Shown here: piece by piece, positions 8,067 to 16,718 of the stretch
Numbering within the stretch: position 1 is the stretch's first letter
Layout: every line of letters starts with the position of its first letter
Assembly: GCF_002261225.1 (NCBI RefSeq)
Contig: NZ_NEVM01000001.1
Span: 1,736,001 to 1,800,000 of the forward strand
Direction: 5' to 3'
Length of the DNA: 64,000 bases
Origin: Bordetella genomosp. 10
GTDB taxonomy: Bacteria; Pseudomonadota; Gammaproteobacteria; Burkholderiales; Burkholderiaceae_B
Translations under genes and position numbers: made by a program
The notes under the pieces: generated by a model
What the model saw: only the letters and a program-made list of their open reading frames with translations
What the model was told of the DNA's origin: nothing
The model's database searches: none

Positions 8067-8860
8067 ACATCAATACCCAGATGAAGACCACCGCGCGCTA
8101 TCGGCCCTACGGCTGGCGGGCGAAGATAGGGCTGATCGTCCCCTCGACGAATACGATCAACGAGCCCGAGTTCTATCGGATGGCCCCGGAGGGGGTCACC
8201 ATACACACCGGCCGCGCCATCAACAGCGGCCCCGCCACGCAGGAGAACTACGACCGCATGGCGCGCGGCGTGATGGAGGCCGCGGACCTGATCAAGACGG
8301 CCGAAGTCGACGTCGTCGCCTACGGCTGCACCTCCGGCTCCATCGTCTGCTCCCTGGACGAACTGTGCGACGGCATGGGCGAGCGGGTGGGCGCGCCCGC
8401 CATCGCCACGGCGGGGGCGGTGGTGGCCGCGTTGCGGGCGTTCGGCGTGAAGCGGGTGGCGGTGGGCACCCCCTACATCGAATACGTCAATGACCGCGAG
8501 CGCGAGTTTCTCGAACAGTATGGCTTCGAGGTGGTGTCCATCCAGGGCCTGGACCTGGGACACACCCAGGAGGAGCGGCGCGACATCGGCCGCGTGCCGC
8601 CGCAAGTGGCGTATCAGTTGGCGCGCGACATCGACCGCCCGGAAGCTGACGCGATTTTCCTGTCGTGCACCAACCTGGCCACGATAGACATGATCCAGCG
8701 CATCGAGGACGAACTGGGCAAGCCGGTGATCACCAGCAACCAGGCGACGATGTGGGCGTGCCTGCGGCTGCTCGGGCTTTCCAACGCGGTGCAGGGCTAC
8801 GGCAAGCTGCTGTCCGAAAAGCTGGATCCCATCACCCGCAAGAACTACATGCTCGGGTGA
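8063..8860 (+). CDS. Asp/Glu racemase superfamily protein, maleate cis-trans isomerase-like
   Basis: This 265-residue cofactor-free enzyme belongs to the maleate isomerase/arylmalonate decarboxylase group of the Asp/Glu racemase superfamily. The two catalytic cysteines are visible: C89 in YGCTSGS and C202 in SCTNLATID. The SxxNxxxEPE segment (STNTINEPE) near residue 29 binds a carboxylate in maleate isomerases. I chose the GTG at 8063 because it overlaps the previous stop (GTGA) and has AGGAG 8 bases upstream; ATG at 8081 is the alternative. In the operon it could isomerise maleate to fumarate or handle another dicarboxylate made by the neighbouring hydrolase. Confidence 0.82.
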   Translation: MNINTQMKTTARYRPYGWRAKIGLIVPSTNTINEPEFYRMAPEGVTIHTGRAINSGPATQENYDRMARGVMEAADLIKTAEVDVVAYGCTSGSIVCSLDELCDGMGERVGAPAIATAGAVVAALRAFGVKRVAVGTPYIEYVNDREREFLEQYGFEVVSIQGLDLGHTQEERRDIGRVPPQVAYQLARDIDRPEADAIFLSCTNLATIDMIQRIEDELGKPVITSNQATMWACLRLLGLSNAVQGYGKLLSEKLDPITRKNYMLG

Positions 8861-8864
8861 GGCG

Positions 8865-10142
8865 ATGAGTCCCGATCCGGACATGAAACTGGCGGCGCGG
8901 CTGTTCGACGCCTTGCGCGCGGCGACCACCGACGGCGTGGGCGTCACGCGCGACGCCTACGGCCGGGGCGAGCAGATCGCCCACGACATGGTCGCCGAAA
9001 GCGCCCGCCTGCACGGCCTGGAAACGCGCGTGGACGGCAGCGGAAATCTCTACCTGACATTGCCGGGCCGGGATCGCGCCGGGCCGGCGCGCATGACGGG
9101 CTCGCACCTGGACTCCGTGCCGGTCGGCGGCAACTTCGACGGCGCGGCGGGCGTGATCGCCGGACTGGCCGTGCTGGCCGGCTGGCGGGCCGGCGGCTAC
9201 GTCCCGGATGTCGACGTGACCGTCATGGGCATCCGCGCCGAGGAAAGCACCTGGTTTCCCTATTCCTACCTCGGCAGCAAGGCGGCGTTCGGCGTGGTCG
9301 AAAATACCGTCCTGGATCTCAAGCGATCGGACACGGGGCTGACGCTGCGCCGGCACCTGGCCGGGCTGGGCCTGGACCCTGAAGGCTACGGCGCGCCGGC
9401 GCTGTCGGCCGCCGGCATCGAGCGCTTCGTGGAGCTGCACATTGAGCAGGGCCCCCATCTCGTCGACGCCGGCGTGCCGGTCGGCATCGTGACGGGAATA
9501 CGCGGCAGTTTCAGATATCGGGACATGCGCTGGCTGGGCAAGTACGCGCATTCGGGCGCCGTGGGACGCGACAAGCGCAGCGACGCCGTCCGCGCCGCGG
9601 CGCTCTGGATGAGCGAGATCGATACCGCCTGGGAAATGCTGGACGAGATGGGCAAGGACCTGGTGGTGACGGTGGGGAAGGTGGCGACCAATCCGGCGCA
9701 ACATGCCTTCAGCAAGGTGGCGGGCGAGTTGGATTGCTGCATCGACGTCAGGAGCATCAGCCGGGAAGTGCTGGACCGCTACGACGAGATCCTGCACGAC
9801 CGCGCGGAAAACGTGGCGCACAGGACGTCGACCCGGGTGGCGTTCGGCGCGCGGACCGGCTCCGAGCCCGCCGTGATGGATGCCGGGCTGGTCGACGGCC
9901 TGGACGCCTGCGCGCGGCGGCGGGGCATTCCGGCGCTGCGGATGCCCAGCGGCGCGGGCCATGACGCGGCGGTGTTCGCCAACCAGGGCGTGAAGACGGC
10001 AATGATATTCTTGCGCAACGAAAACGGATCCCACAATCCGGACGAGGCCATGGACCTGGGCGATTTCGCGCTGGGCGCGCGCCTGCTCGCGGATATCCTG
10101 GCGGATGACGCGCCGCGGCGAAAAAGTATCGGAGAGAAATAA
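8865..10142 (+). CDS. M20-family Zn-dependent amidohydrolase (N-carbamoyl-amino acid / allantoate hydrolase type)
   Basis: This 425-residue enzyme belongs to the hydantoinase/carbamoylase branch of peptidase family M20, which hydrolyses N-carbamoyl amino acids, allantoate or ureidoglycine. Metal ligands are evident: H81 and D92 in GSHLDSVPVGGNFDG, E126-E127 in RAEES, H192 in ELHIEQGP and a late His in GAGHDAAVF. The dimerisation/lid domain lies between. It follows the racemase-like gene by 4 bases and its TAA overlaps the next ATG (TAATG). In context it probably releases ammonia/CO2 or another acyl group from an N-substituted acid that then enters the racemase and aldolase steps. Confidence 0.82.
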   Translation: MSPDPDMKLAARLFDALRAATTDGVGVTRDAYGRGEQIAHDMVAESARLHGLETRVDGSGNLYLTLPGRDRAGPARMTGSHLDSVPVGGNFDGAAGVIAGLAVLAGWRAGGYVPDVDVTVMGIRAEESTWFPYSYLGSKAAFGVVENTVLDLKRSDTGLTLRRHLAGLGLDPEGYGAPALSAAGIERFVELHIEQGPHLVDAGVPVGIVTGIRGSFRYRDMRWLGKYAHSGAVGRDKRSDAVRAAALWMSEIDTAWEMLDEMGKDLVVTVGKVATNPAQHAFSKVAGELDCCIDVRSISREVLDRYDEILHDRAENVAHRTSTRVAFGARTGSEPAVMDAGLVDGLDACARRRGIPALRMPSGAGHDAAVFANQGVKTAMIFLRNENGSHNPDEAMDLGDFALGARLLADILADDAPRRKSIGEK

Positions 10143-11119
10143 TGAAGTGTCTGGTCGTTCAACCCATCCACAAGGATGGCGTGGATCTTCTGCGCGAGGC
10201 CGGCATCGAGGCCGTCATGCCGGCGTCCGCCGCGATGGACGATGTGGGACGGGCCATCGCGGATTGCGACGCCGCGATCACCCGCAATGCGGGACTCAGC
10301 GGCGACGCGATAAAGCTGGGCGGCCGGCTGCGCGTGATCGGCAGCCATGGGGCGGGGACCAATATGATCGCCATCCCGGTGGCGACGGCGGCGGGGATCG
10401 CGGTCGTGAATACCCCGGGCGCCAACGCCCGGTCGGTTGCCGAGCTGGTGATCTCGATGGCCCTGGCGCTGGTGAAACGGACGGCTTATCTCGACGCCGC
10501 CGTGCGTGGCGGGAACTGGGATGCCCGCTATGGCGCCGGCTTGCGGGAACTGTCGGGGATGACGCTGGGCATCGTCGGCCTCGGCCAGATCGGCCGCGCG
10601 GTCGCGCGGATCGCGCAGGCGGGGTTCGGCATGAAGGTCTACGTCCATTCGCCCTCGGTGCCCGCGGCGGATATCCTGTCCGCCGGCTGCGAGCCGGTCG
10701 ACGGCCTGGCGGCGCTGGCGCGGCGCGTGGACATCCTGACGCTGCACCGGCCCGCGAATACCGGCGCCACGCCCCTGGTGGACGGGGCGATGCTGGCCTC
10801 GATGAAGCAGGGGGCGATCCTGATCAACACCGCGCGCGCGGATCTGGTCGACGAACGGGCGCTGGCGGAGCATCTGCGCTCCGGTCATCTGGGCGGGGCG
10901 GGCGTCGACGTGTTCTCGAAAGAGCCGCCTCCCGCCGATCATCCCCTGCTCGGCCTGCCTCAGGTGGTGCTCGCGCCCCATGCCGGCGGCAGCACGGAAG
11001 AGGCGCTGCAACGCACCGCCGTGGCCGTGGCGGACCAGGTGATCAAGGTCCTGCGCGGGACCCGGCCCGAACATCTGGTCAATGCGGATGTCTGGGAGCG
11101 GCGGCGCGCCGCGCCGTAG
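10142..11119 (+). CDS. D-2-hydroxyacid dehydrogenase family protein (SerA-like)
   Basis: This 325-residue NAD(P)-dependent enzyme belongs to the D-isomer 2-hydroxyacid dehydrogenase family that interconverts 2-oxo and 2-hydroxy acids. The Rossmann motif GLGQIG is at residues 146-151. The catalytic Arg is in INTARAD, the Glu in DVFSKEPP and the His in APHAGGS. It has no C-terminal ACT domain, so it is unlikely to be biosynthetic phosphoglycerate dehydrogenase. It is the last gene of the LysR-linked operon and its start overlaps the previous stop. It ends 9 bases from the convergent murJ gene. Confidence 0.85.
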   Translation: MKCLVVQPIHKDGVDLLREAGIEAVMPASAAMDDVGRAIADCDAAITRNAGLSGDAIKLGGRLRVIGSHGAGTNMIAIPVATAAGIAVVNTPGANARSVAELVISMALALVKRTAYLDAAVRGGNWDARYGAGLRELSGMTLGIVGLGQIGRAVARIAQAGFGMKVYVHSPSVPAADILSAGCEPVDGLAALARRVDILTLHRPANTGATPLVDGAMLASMKQGAILINTARADLVDERALAEHLRSGHLGGAGVDVFSKEPPPADHPLLGLPQVVLAPHAGGSTEEALQRTAVAVADQVIKVLRGTRPEHLVNADVWERRRAAP

Positions 11120-11128
11120 CCGCGGGGC

Positions 11129-12706
11129 TCATCGCTTCAGCCGACGCGCCACGCCGCCCAGGAAGGCGCGGCATTCGTCCACCTTGCCCAGGTAGGTCAA
11201 TAGAAAGTAGAGGCCGCCATAGACCGCGAGCACGACGACGGCCAGGGCGATCGGCGCCTGCCATCCGAGCGCGATCTTCACCGCGTAGGCCGCGGCGGCC
11301 GCGAGCGCGGCGGCGGTCCATAGCGTGAAGGTCAGCGCGCGCGGCAATCCCGTGGCGCCGATGCGGCGGTTCAGGGTGCGGCGCAGCAGGAACAATTCGA
11401 CCCAGCCGGCGAGGCCGGCGGACGCCGTGAGGCCGACCGTGCCCCACCGCGGCGCGATGCCCAGCAGCGGCGGCAGGACGAGCGCGCACAGCAGGCCCAG
11501 CGCGGTGGTGAGCGCCAGGCGCACCATGGCGTAGCGCAGGGGCGTGCGCGGGTCGAGCAAGGCGTAGTAGGTCGACGAATACAGCCGGCCCAGCGTCGAG
11601 GCCAGCAGGCCGATGCCCGAGCCGGCGAGGATCGCCCAGACGAACACCGCGTCGTCGCGGGTGAAGCGGCCCGATTGGTAGAGCGCCGCGGTGATGACGT
11701 CGCCCAGGACGAAAAACGCCATGGCGGAGGGCACCACGAAAAACGCGATGCGGCGCATGCCCAGGTTCAGGCGGCCGCGCAACGCGGCGGTCGCGTCCGC
11801 GCTGACGCGGTCGCCCATGGTGCGCGCCATCGCCGGCAGCTCGGACGCCGAGATGGCCATGCCGAACAGGCTGATGGGCAGCATATTGATCGATGCCGCG
11901 GTGGTCATGGCCGCCATCGCGCCCGGCCCGAGCAGGGTGGAGATGGCCTGGTCCACGTAGGCGCTGATCTGCACGATGCCGCGGCTGAGGGCGACCGAGC
12001 CGAAATTGCGTATGACTTCGCGCACGTTGGCGTTGGACCCGTCCGGCCGCAGGGGCAGCCTGCCCGTGAGGCGCAGGACCGGCGGCACCTGGATGGCGAA
12101 CTGCAGCAGCGAGCCCAGCGTCGCGCCCCAGGCCAGCCACACGGCCAGCATGGGAAGTTCGGCATGCCTGAACGCCACCATGGCGGCGATCATGGAAAGA
12201 TTCCAGATCACGGGGGCCGCGTAGGACAGGAAGAACTTGCGGTGGCTGTTGAGGATGCCCAGGCACCAGGCCGAGCCCACCAGCAGGCCCACGCCGGGAA
12301 ACAGGATGCGGACGAGAAGAATGGTGAGTTCGCGCTTCTCGCCGGCGTAGCCTGGGGCGACGGCCCAGATGAGCCATGGCGTGGCGAGGATGCCGATAAG
12401 CACGATGACCGAGATGGCCAGCGCCAGGATGGCGGCGAGGGCGCCCGCGACGCGGTTCGCTTCCTCCTCCTTGCCCTGGGCCTGCAAGCGCGCGTACACG
12501 GGGATGAAGGACGCGGAAAGCACGCCCTCGCCGAAGAGGTTCTGGAGAAAGTTGGGCACGCGCAGCGCCGAGCTGAACGCGTCGGCGATGTCCGAAAGCC
12601 CGAAATAATGCGAAAAGACCCGCTGCCGGACCAATCCCATCAACCGGCTGCAGAGAATGCCGGCGGCGACCAGGATGGCATGGCGGCCACTATTGACCCG
12701 AGGCAT
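11129..12706 (-). CDS. murJ: Lipid II flippase MurJ (MviN)
   Basis: This 525-residue polytopic inner-membrane protein of the MOP superfamily moves lipid-linked peptidoglycan precursors across the membrane. The first segment contains GLVRQRVFSHYFGLSDIADA, close to the conserved MurJ start with the essential Arg region, followed by about 13-14 hydrophobic helices across the whole length. The frame is open upstream to 12949, but the family-typical start is MPRVNSG at 12706, which gives the normal length. It is the only clear core housekeeping gene in the window and lies convergent to the preceding catabolic operon. Confidence 0.95.
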   Translation of the reverse strand: MPRVNSGRHAILVAAGILCSRLMGLVRQRVFSHYFGLSDIADAFSSALRVPNFLQNLFGEGVLSASFIPVYARLQAQGKEEEANRVAGALAAILALAISVIVLIGILATPWLIWAVAPGYAGEKRELTILLVRILFPGVGLLVGSAWCLGILNSHRKFFLSYAAPVIWNLSMIAAMVAFRHAELPMLAVWLAWGATLGSLLQFAIQVPPVLRLTGRLPLRPDGSNANVREVIRNFGSVALSRGIVQISAYVDQAISTLLGPGAMAAMTTAASINMLPISLFGMAISASELPAMARTMGDRVSADATAALRGRLNLGMRRIAFFVVPSAMAFFVLGDVITAALYQSGRFTRDDAVFVWAILAGSGIGLLASTLGRLYSSTYYALLDPRTPLRYAMVRLALTTALGLLCALVLPPLLGIAPRWGTVGLTASAGLAGWVELFLLRRTLNRRIGATGLPRALTFTLWTAAALAAAAAYAVKIALGWQAPIALAVVVLAVYGGLYFLLTYLGKVDECRAFLGGVARRLKR

Positions 12707-12732
12707 GGCTGTGCCTTGAAAATAGGGCGATT

Positions 12733-13635
12733 CTAGCAAGCCGCGCCGGTGCCCCGCGCCCGCGCCGTCAGCCACGCGCGGAAGCAGGCGATCTTGGGCT
12801 CGTCGGCGCGGGCGGCGGGGCACACCAGGTGGTAGCCGCGCGGGCGCCGCAAGACCAGGGGATGGGGCGCCACCAGCCTGCCTTGCGCCAGGTCTTTTTC
12901 CAGGTAGCGCAACTGGCCCAGGGCGACGCCCAGCCCTTCGGTGGCGCATTGGTAGATGATGCTCAGGTCTTCGTAGTACATGTCGCCGGCCGCCACGCCG
13001 CGGTGCGCGCCGGCCAGCCGGATCCAGTCCGGCCAGTGCTGCGGGCGCCGGTTGGAGTGCAGCAGCGGCAGGGCGAGCAGCGCCTCGGTGGTGCAGGGGC
13101 TGGGCAGGCGTCGCGCCAGCTCGGGCGCCAGGACCGGCGTCAGCGCGTCGCTGAACAGCAAGTCGTTGCGCAATCCCTCCCAGGGGCCGTCGCCGTAGAC
13201 GATGCCCATGTCCGCGTTCTCGCGCGTGAAGTCCACGCCTTCGACGGCGCTGCTCAGGCGCACGTTGATGTCGGGATGGGCGGCCTGGAAAGCCGGCACC
13301 AGGGGAATCAGCCAGCGCACGAACAGGGTGGTGTGGCCGCGGATGGTGAGCACCTGCTTGGCGCCCGTGGTGACCAGTTCGCGCGTGGCGCTGGTGATCT
13401 GGCCGAAGGCCTGCGTCAGGGACGCCGCATAGGTTTCGCCGCCGCGCGTCAGGCTGAGGCGGCGGCCGGCGCGGTCCAGCAGCGCGAACCCCAGCCAGGC
13501 CTCCAGGGCCTTGATCTGGTGGCTGACGGCGCCTTGCGTGATGTGCAGCTCCCGCGCGGCTTCCGTGAAGCTCAGGTGGCGCGCGACGCTTTCGAAGACG
13601 CGCAGCGGGTTGAGCGGAGGCAGTTGCGGATTCAT
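12733..13635 (-). CDS. LysR-family regulator, GcvA-like
   Basis: This 300-residue LysR protein has the GcvA-type N-terminus (PPLNPLRVFESVARHLSFTEAA) with ELHITQGAVSHQI as the recognition helix region, and a C-terminal effector domain. It lies 26 bases upstream of murJ on the same strand but is divergent from the class II aldolase/lactonase/Bug set at 13795-16600, which is its probable target. A CCCCGA/TCGGGG inverted repeat (13747-13780) lies in the shared region. Confidence 0.87.
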   Translation of the reverse strand: MNPQLPPLNPLRVFESVARHLSFTEAARELHITQGAVSHQIKALEAWLGFALLDRAGRRLSLTRGGETYAASLTQAFGQITSATRELVTTGAKQVLTIRGHTTLFVRWLIPLVPAFQAAHPDINVRLSSAVEGVDFTRENADMGIVYGDGPWEGLRNDLLFSDALTPVLAPELARRLPSPCTTEALLALPLLHSNRRPQHWPDWIRLAGAHRGVAAGDMYYEDLSIIYQCATEGLGVALGQLRYLEKDLAQGRLVAPHPLVLRRPRGYHLVCPAARADEPKIACFRAWLTARARGTGAAC

Positions 13636-13746
13636 GTATTAGCTTTGCTCATGCGGCCTTGAAAAATTCTCGATGGCGTGCGGGGCCGCGGATGCCTAAG
13701 ATCAACGAATAAAGCCGTGGACGCCATGGTGGCGCCGGGCGGTTAA

Positions 13747-13780
13747 CCCCGAAATTATTACTTTTACTACGTTATCGGGG
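13747..13780. promoter_or_regulatory. Inverted repeat CCCCGA-N22-TCGGGG before the class II aldolase gene
   Basis: Six-base complementary arms at 13747-13752 and 13775-13780 flank an AT-rich centre. The element ends 14 bases before the aldolase start codon and could be a LysR operator or an mRNA hairpin in the leader. Confidence 0.35.
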
Positions 13781-13794
13781 CAGGAGACATAGGC

Positions 13795-14589
13795 ATGAAC
13801 ACCCCATATGGCACCGACTTTCCGTCGCTGCGTGAGCAGGTCGCGCCCGAAGAATGGGAGGCACGCCGCAACCTGGCGGCCTGCTACCGGCTGATGGATC
13901 GCTACGGCATGACCGACATGATCTACAACCACATCACCGCGCAGATTCCCGGCAAGGCGGGCAGCCTGCTGATCAATCTCTACGGCTTGCTGTACAAGGA
14001 GATCACGGCGTCCAACCTGGTCGAGATCGACCTGGACGGCAACGTGCTGCGCAAGCCGGACACGGACTACGGCATCAATCGTTCCGGCTACGTCATCCAC
14101 GGCTGCATTCATCGCGCGCGGCCGGACGTGCACTGCGTCATCCATACGCATACGCGCGCCGGCATGGCGGTGTCGGCCATGCGCAGCGGCTTGCTGCCGA
14201 TCACGCAGACCGCGTCGCGCTTCCACGGGCATATCGCGTATCACGGGTTCGAGGGTCCGGCCATCGACCTGTCCGAACAGGAAAGGCTGGTCCGCGATCT
14301 CGGCTCGCACAATGCCATGATCCTGCGCAACCACGGCTTGTTGGTATGCGGCGCGTCCATCGCGCAGGCGTTCAACCTGATGTACCAACTGGAGATGTCC
14401 TGTCGCGCCCAGGTCGACGCCATGGCCGGCGGCCTGGAGAACGTCGCGGTGCCCGGCAACGAGGTGCTGGAGCGCGCCGCGCACCTGTACCAGCCGGGCA
14501 CGCGCCGTCCCTACGGCGAACTCGAATGGCACGCGATGCTGCGCCTGCTCGACGCCGAGCCCGGCGGCTATCCGTCCTACGCCGCCTGA
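13795..14589 (+). CDS. Class II aldolase/adducin family protein
   Basis: This 264-residue protein belongs to the zinc-dependent class II aldolase/adducin family (fuculose-phosphate aldolase fold). The first zinc-binding site is HTHTRAG near residue 122 and the third zinc His is in RNHGLLVCG near residue 182. Several members in proteobacterial catabolic operons act as decarboxylases or on non-phosphorylated oxo-acids, so the reaction cannot be fixed from sequence. The start has a GGAG site (CAGGAGACATAGGC) and the next gene follows after 14 bases. Confidence 0.85.
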   Translation: MNTPYGTDFPSLREQVAPEEWEARRNLAACYRLMDRYGMTDMIYNHITAQIPGKAGSLLINLYGLLYKEITASNLVEIDLDGNVLRKPDTDYGINRSGYVIHGCIHRARPDVHCVIHTHTRAGMAVSAMRSGLLPITQTASRFHGHIAYHGFEGPAIDLSEQERLVRDLGSHNAMILRNHGLLVCGASIAQAFNLMYQLEMSCRAQVDAMAGGLENVAVPGNEVLERAAHLYQPGTRRPYGELEWHAMLRLLDAEPGGYPSYAA

Positions 14590-14603
14590 GAGGAGCCGCC
14601 GAG

Positions 14604-15479
14604 ATGAATGCAACGACGGCGGCGCCGCGCTATGCGGGCGCCTGCGATTGCCACGTCCACGTTTTCGACGACGGGACGCATTATCCCTGGGCCGCGGACC
14701 GGACCTACACGCCGGCGGCGGCCACGCTGGACGAATTGCTGGCGCTGCACGCGCGTATCGGCGTGGACCGCATGGTGATCGTGCAGCCCAGCGCGTACGG
14801 CGCGGACAACCGCTGCACGCTGAATGCGCTGGCGCGACTGGGCGAGGCGGGGCGCGCGGTGGCGGTGATCGACGAATCGACTTCCGACGGCGAACTGCGC
14901 GCGATGCACGCGGCGGGCGTGCGCGGCGTGCGCGTGAACCTGGAGACGGCCGGCCAGCACGATCCCGGGCAGGCGCATGAACGCCTGTTCTGGGCCGCGC
15001 GGCGGGTGGCGAGCCTGGGCTGGCACGTGCAGACCTTCACGAACCTGGCGACGCTGTCGGCGCTGGGGCGATCCCTGGCTATCTTGCCCACGACGCTGGT
15101 GGTCGATCATTTCGGGCGTGCGCAGGCGGCGCTGGGGACGGCGCAGCCGGGCTTCGACATGTTGTGCGAGGCGCTGGCGAGCGGCCGGGTCTACGTCAAG
15201 CTGTCCGCGCCATACCGCGTTTCCCAGGTGGAGGACTACGCGGATGCGACGGCGCTGGCGCGCGCGCTGATCGCCGCCAACCCGGATCGCGTGCTGTGGG
15301 GATCGGACTGGCCACACCCGGGTTCGGCGGCGGGCAAGCCGCGGCCGATCGACCAGATCACCCCGTTTCGCGCCGAAGACGATGCGCGGGCCATGGCGCG
15401 CTGCCTGGAATGGGCTGAAACGCCCGGACAGGCGCGCAAGCTGCTGGTCGACAATCCGGCGCGGCTGTACGAGTTTTGA
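14604..15479 (+). CDS. Amidohydrolase family 2 TIM-barrel protein, 2-pyrone-4,6-dicarboxylate lactonase-like
   Basis: This 291-residue protein belongs to the metal-dependent amidohydrolase-related (LigI/GLI) family, which hydrolyses lactones such as 2-pyrone-4,6-dicarboxylate or sugar lactones. The N-terminal HxH motif (H17, H19 in DCHVHVFD), a VDHFG strand near residue 170 and the GSDWPHP loop with the catalytic Asp near residue 234 are all present. The start at 14604 has AGGAG 8 bases upstream. The pairing with a class II aldolase suggests lactone opening followed by aldol cleavage or decarboxylation of the open acid, whose precursor may be bound by the next gene's Bug receptor. Confidence 0.82.
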   Translation: MNATTAAPRYAGACDCHVHVFDDGTHYPWAADRTYTPAAATLDELLALHARIGVDRMVIVQPSAYGADNRCTLNALARLGEAGRAVAVIDESTSDGELRAMHAAGVRGVRVNLETAGQHDPGQAHERLFWAARRVASLGWHVQTFTNLATLSALGRSLAILPTTLVVDHFGRAQAALGTAQPGFDMLCEALASGRVYVKLSAPYRVSQVEDYADATALARALIAANPDRVLWGSDWPHPGSAAGKPRPIDQITPFRAEDDARAMARCLEWAETPGQARKLLVDNPARLYEF

Positions 15480-15547
15480 AGGCGCGCCGGCCCAGGGGGG
15501 AGAGGGCCGGACGCCAAGGCTGCCGCGTCCGACAGACGCATGAAGCA

Positions 15548-15586
15548 GCTACATAAAGCGGCCACATAAAACAGCCACATAAAGCA
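15548..15586 (+). repeat. Three tandem 13-base repeats (GCCACATAAARCR) in the leader of the Bug gene
   Basis: Three consecutive 13-base units at 15548-15560, 15561-15573 and 15574-15586 share the core ACATAAA. They lie between the lactonase stop and the ribosome site of the following Bug gene and are AT-richer than the surroundings. Similar short-period repeats occur at 24735-24797 and 29591-29646. Confidence 0.75.
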
Positions 15587-15610
15587 GACAATAAGCATCA
15601 GGAGACAATC

Positions 15611-16600
15611 ATGAACAAGTTTCCGCGCGGCCTGGCCGCGTTTTCCGGCGCGCTCGCCATCGCGGCGAGCTGTCTGTCGCCGTCGGCGCAGGCCGCCGGC
15701 GATTTCCCCGATAAACCCATACGCATCATCGTTCCCGTCGCGGCGGGCGGCACCGTCGACCTGGTCGCGCGCCTGGTGGCGAAGGGCTTGTCCGAGGACC
15801 TGCGCCAATCCGTGATCGTGGAGAATAAGCCCGGCGCCAGCGGCCTGCTCGGCACCCGCGAGGTGGCGCGCGCCGCGCCCGACGGCTACACGCTGCTGGC
15901 GGTCGCCAATACCTTCGTCTCGGCGCCGCAATTCGTGCCCGATGCGGGCTACGACCCGATCGCCGATTTCGCGCCCGTCACGCAGACCTGCCAGATCCCC
16001 ATGGTGCTGGTGGCGCACCCCTCCGTGCCGCAGCGCACGGTCAAGGCGCTGATCGAGCGGGCGCGCGCCCATCCCGGCGAGATCTCGTTCGCGTCGTCGG
16101 GCGTGGGATCGACGGGCTATATCGCGGCCGAGCTTTTCAGCAAGCAAGCCGGCGTCAAGATGCTGAGCGTGTCCTACAAGGGCAACTCGCAAGCGCTGAC
16201 GGACCTGGTCGGCGGCCAGGTCATGATCATGTTCGACCAGGTGAGCACGTCGGGCGTCTACGTCAAGGCGGGCAAGCTCAACGCCTTGGGCGTGACGACC
16301 GCGACGCGCTCGAAGCTGCTGCCGGATGTGCCGACCATCGCCGAGGCGGGCCTGCCGGGCTACGAGGACGACACCTTCAACGCCATCCTGGCGCCGGCCG
16401 GCACGCCCCCGGCGATCGTCGCCAAGCTGCACAACGCCATCGCCGCGGTCCTGCGCCGACCCGAGACCGCCGCGGTGCTGGTCAAGCAGGGAATCGAAGT
16501 GAAACCCAGCGCCAGCCCCGAGGAATTCGGCGCCGTGCTCAAGCGTGCGGTGGAAAAGTACCGCGCGATCGACCAGGAAACCGCGCCGTCACGGTCGTAG
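15611..16600 (+). CDS. Bug-family tripartite tricarboxylate transporter substrate-binding protein
   Basis: This 329-residue protein is a secreted solute receptor of the Bug/TctC family. The signal peptide ends at about residue 28 (SAQA then AGDFPDKP). Typical elements are the RIIVPVAAGGTVD loop, NKPGASG, AAPDGYT and GTPPAIV. It is preceded by AGGAG (CAGGAGACAATC) and lies downstream of the aldolase/lactonase pair, from which it is separated by a leader with three 13-base tandem repeats. No membrane subunits are encoded nearby. The ligand is probably the carboxylate that feeds the two enzymes. Confidence 0.9.
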   Translation: MNKFPRGLAAFSGALAIAASCLSPSAQAAGDFPDKPIRIIVPVAAGGTVDLVARLVAKGLSEDLRQSVIVENKPGASGLLGTREVARAAPDGYTLLAVANTFVSAPQFVPDAGYDPIADFAPVTQTCQIPMVLVAHPSVPQRTVKALIERARAHPGEISFASSGVGSTGYIAAELFSKQAGVKMLSVSYKGNSQALTDLVGGQVMIMFDQVSTSGVYVKAGKLNALGVTTATRSKLLPDVPTIAEAGLPGYEDDTFNAILAPAGTPPAIVAKLHNAIAAVLRRPETAAVLVKQGIEVKPSASPEEFGAVLKRAVEKYRAIDQETAPSRS

Positions 16601-16718
16601 GGGGGGGTGAGCGTCGCGGGCCTCCCGAGCGCCGGCGCGCCGGCGGCCGGGGTTTACGCCGGCGGACCCAAGTGCGCTAGAGTATCTTTCGCGTGCTTGC
16701 GAGGCAGGGAGGCCGGCG

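Noticed and set aside
11129..12949. Extended murJ frame starting at 12949
   Set aside because: The extra 81 residues are Arg/Pro/Gly-rich and overlap the LysR gene antisense/out of frame; MurJ normally starts at the internal MPRVNSG.
16630..16645. Perfect 16-base palindrome after the second Bug gene as a terminator
   Set aside because: CGCCGGCGCGCCGGCG has no loop-forming centre and no T-run; it is likely a chance GC palindrome.
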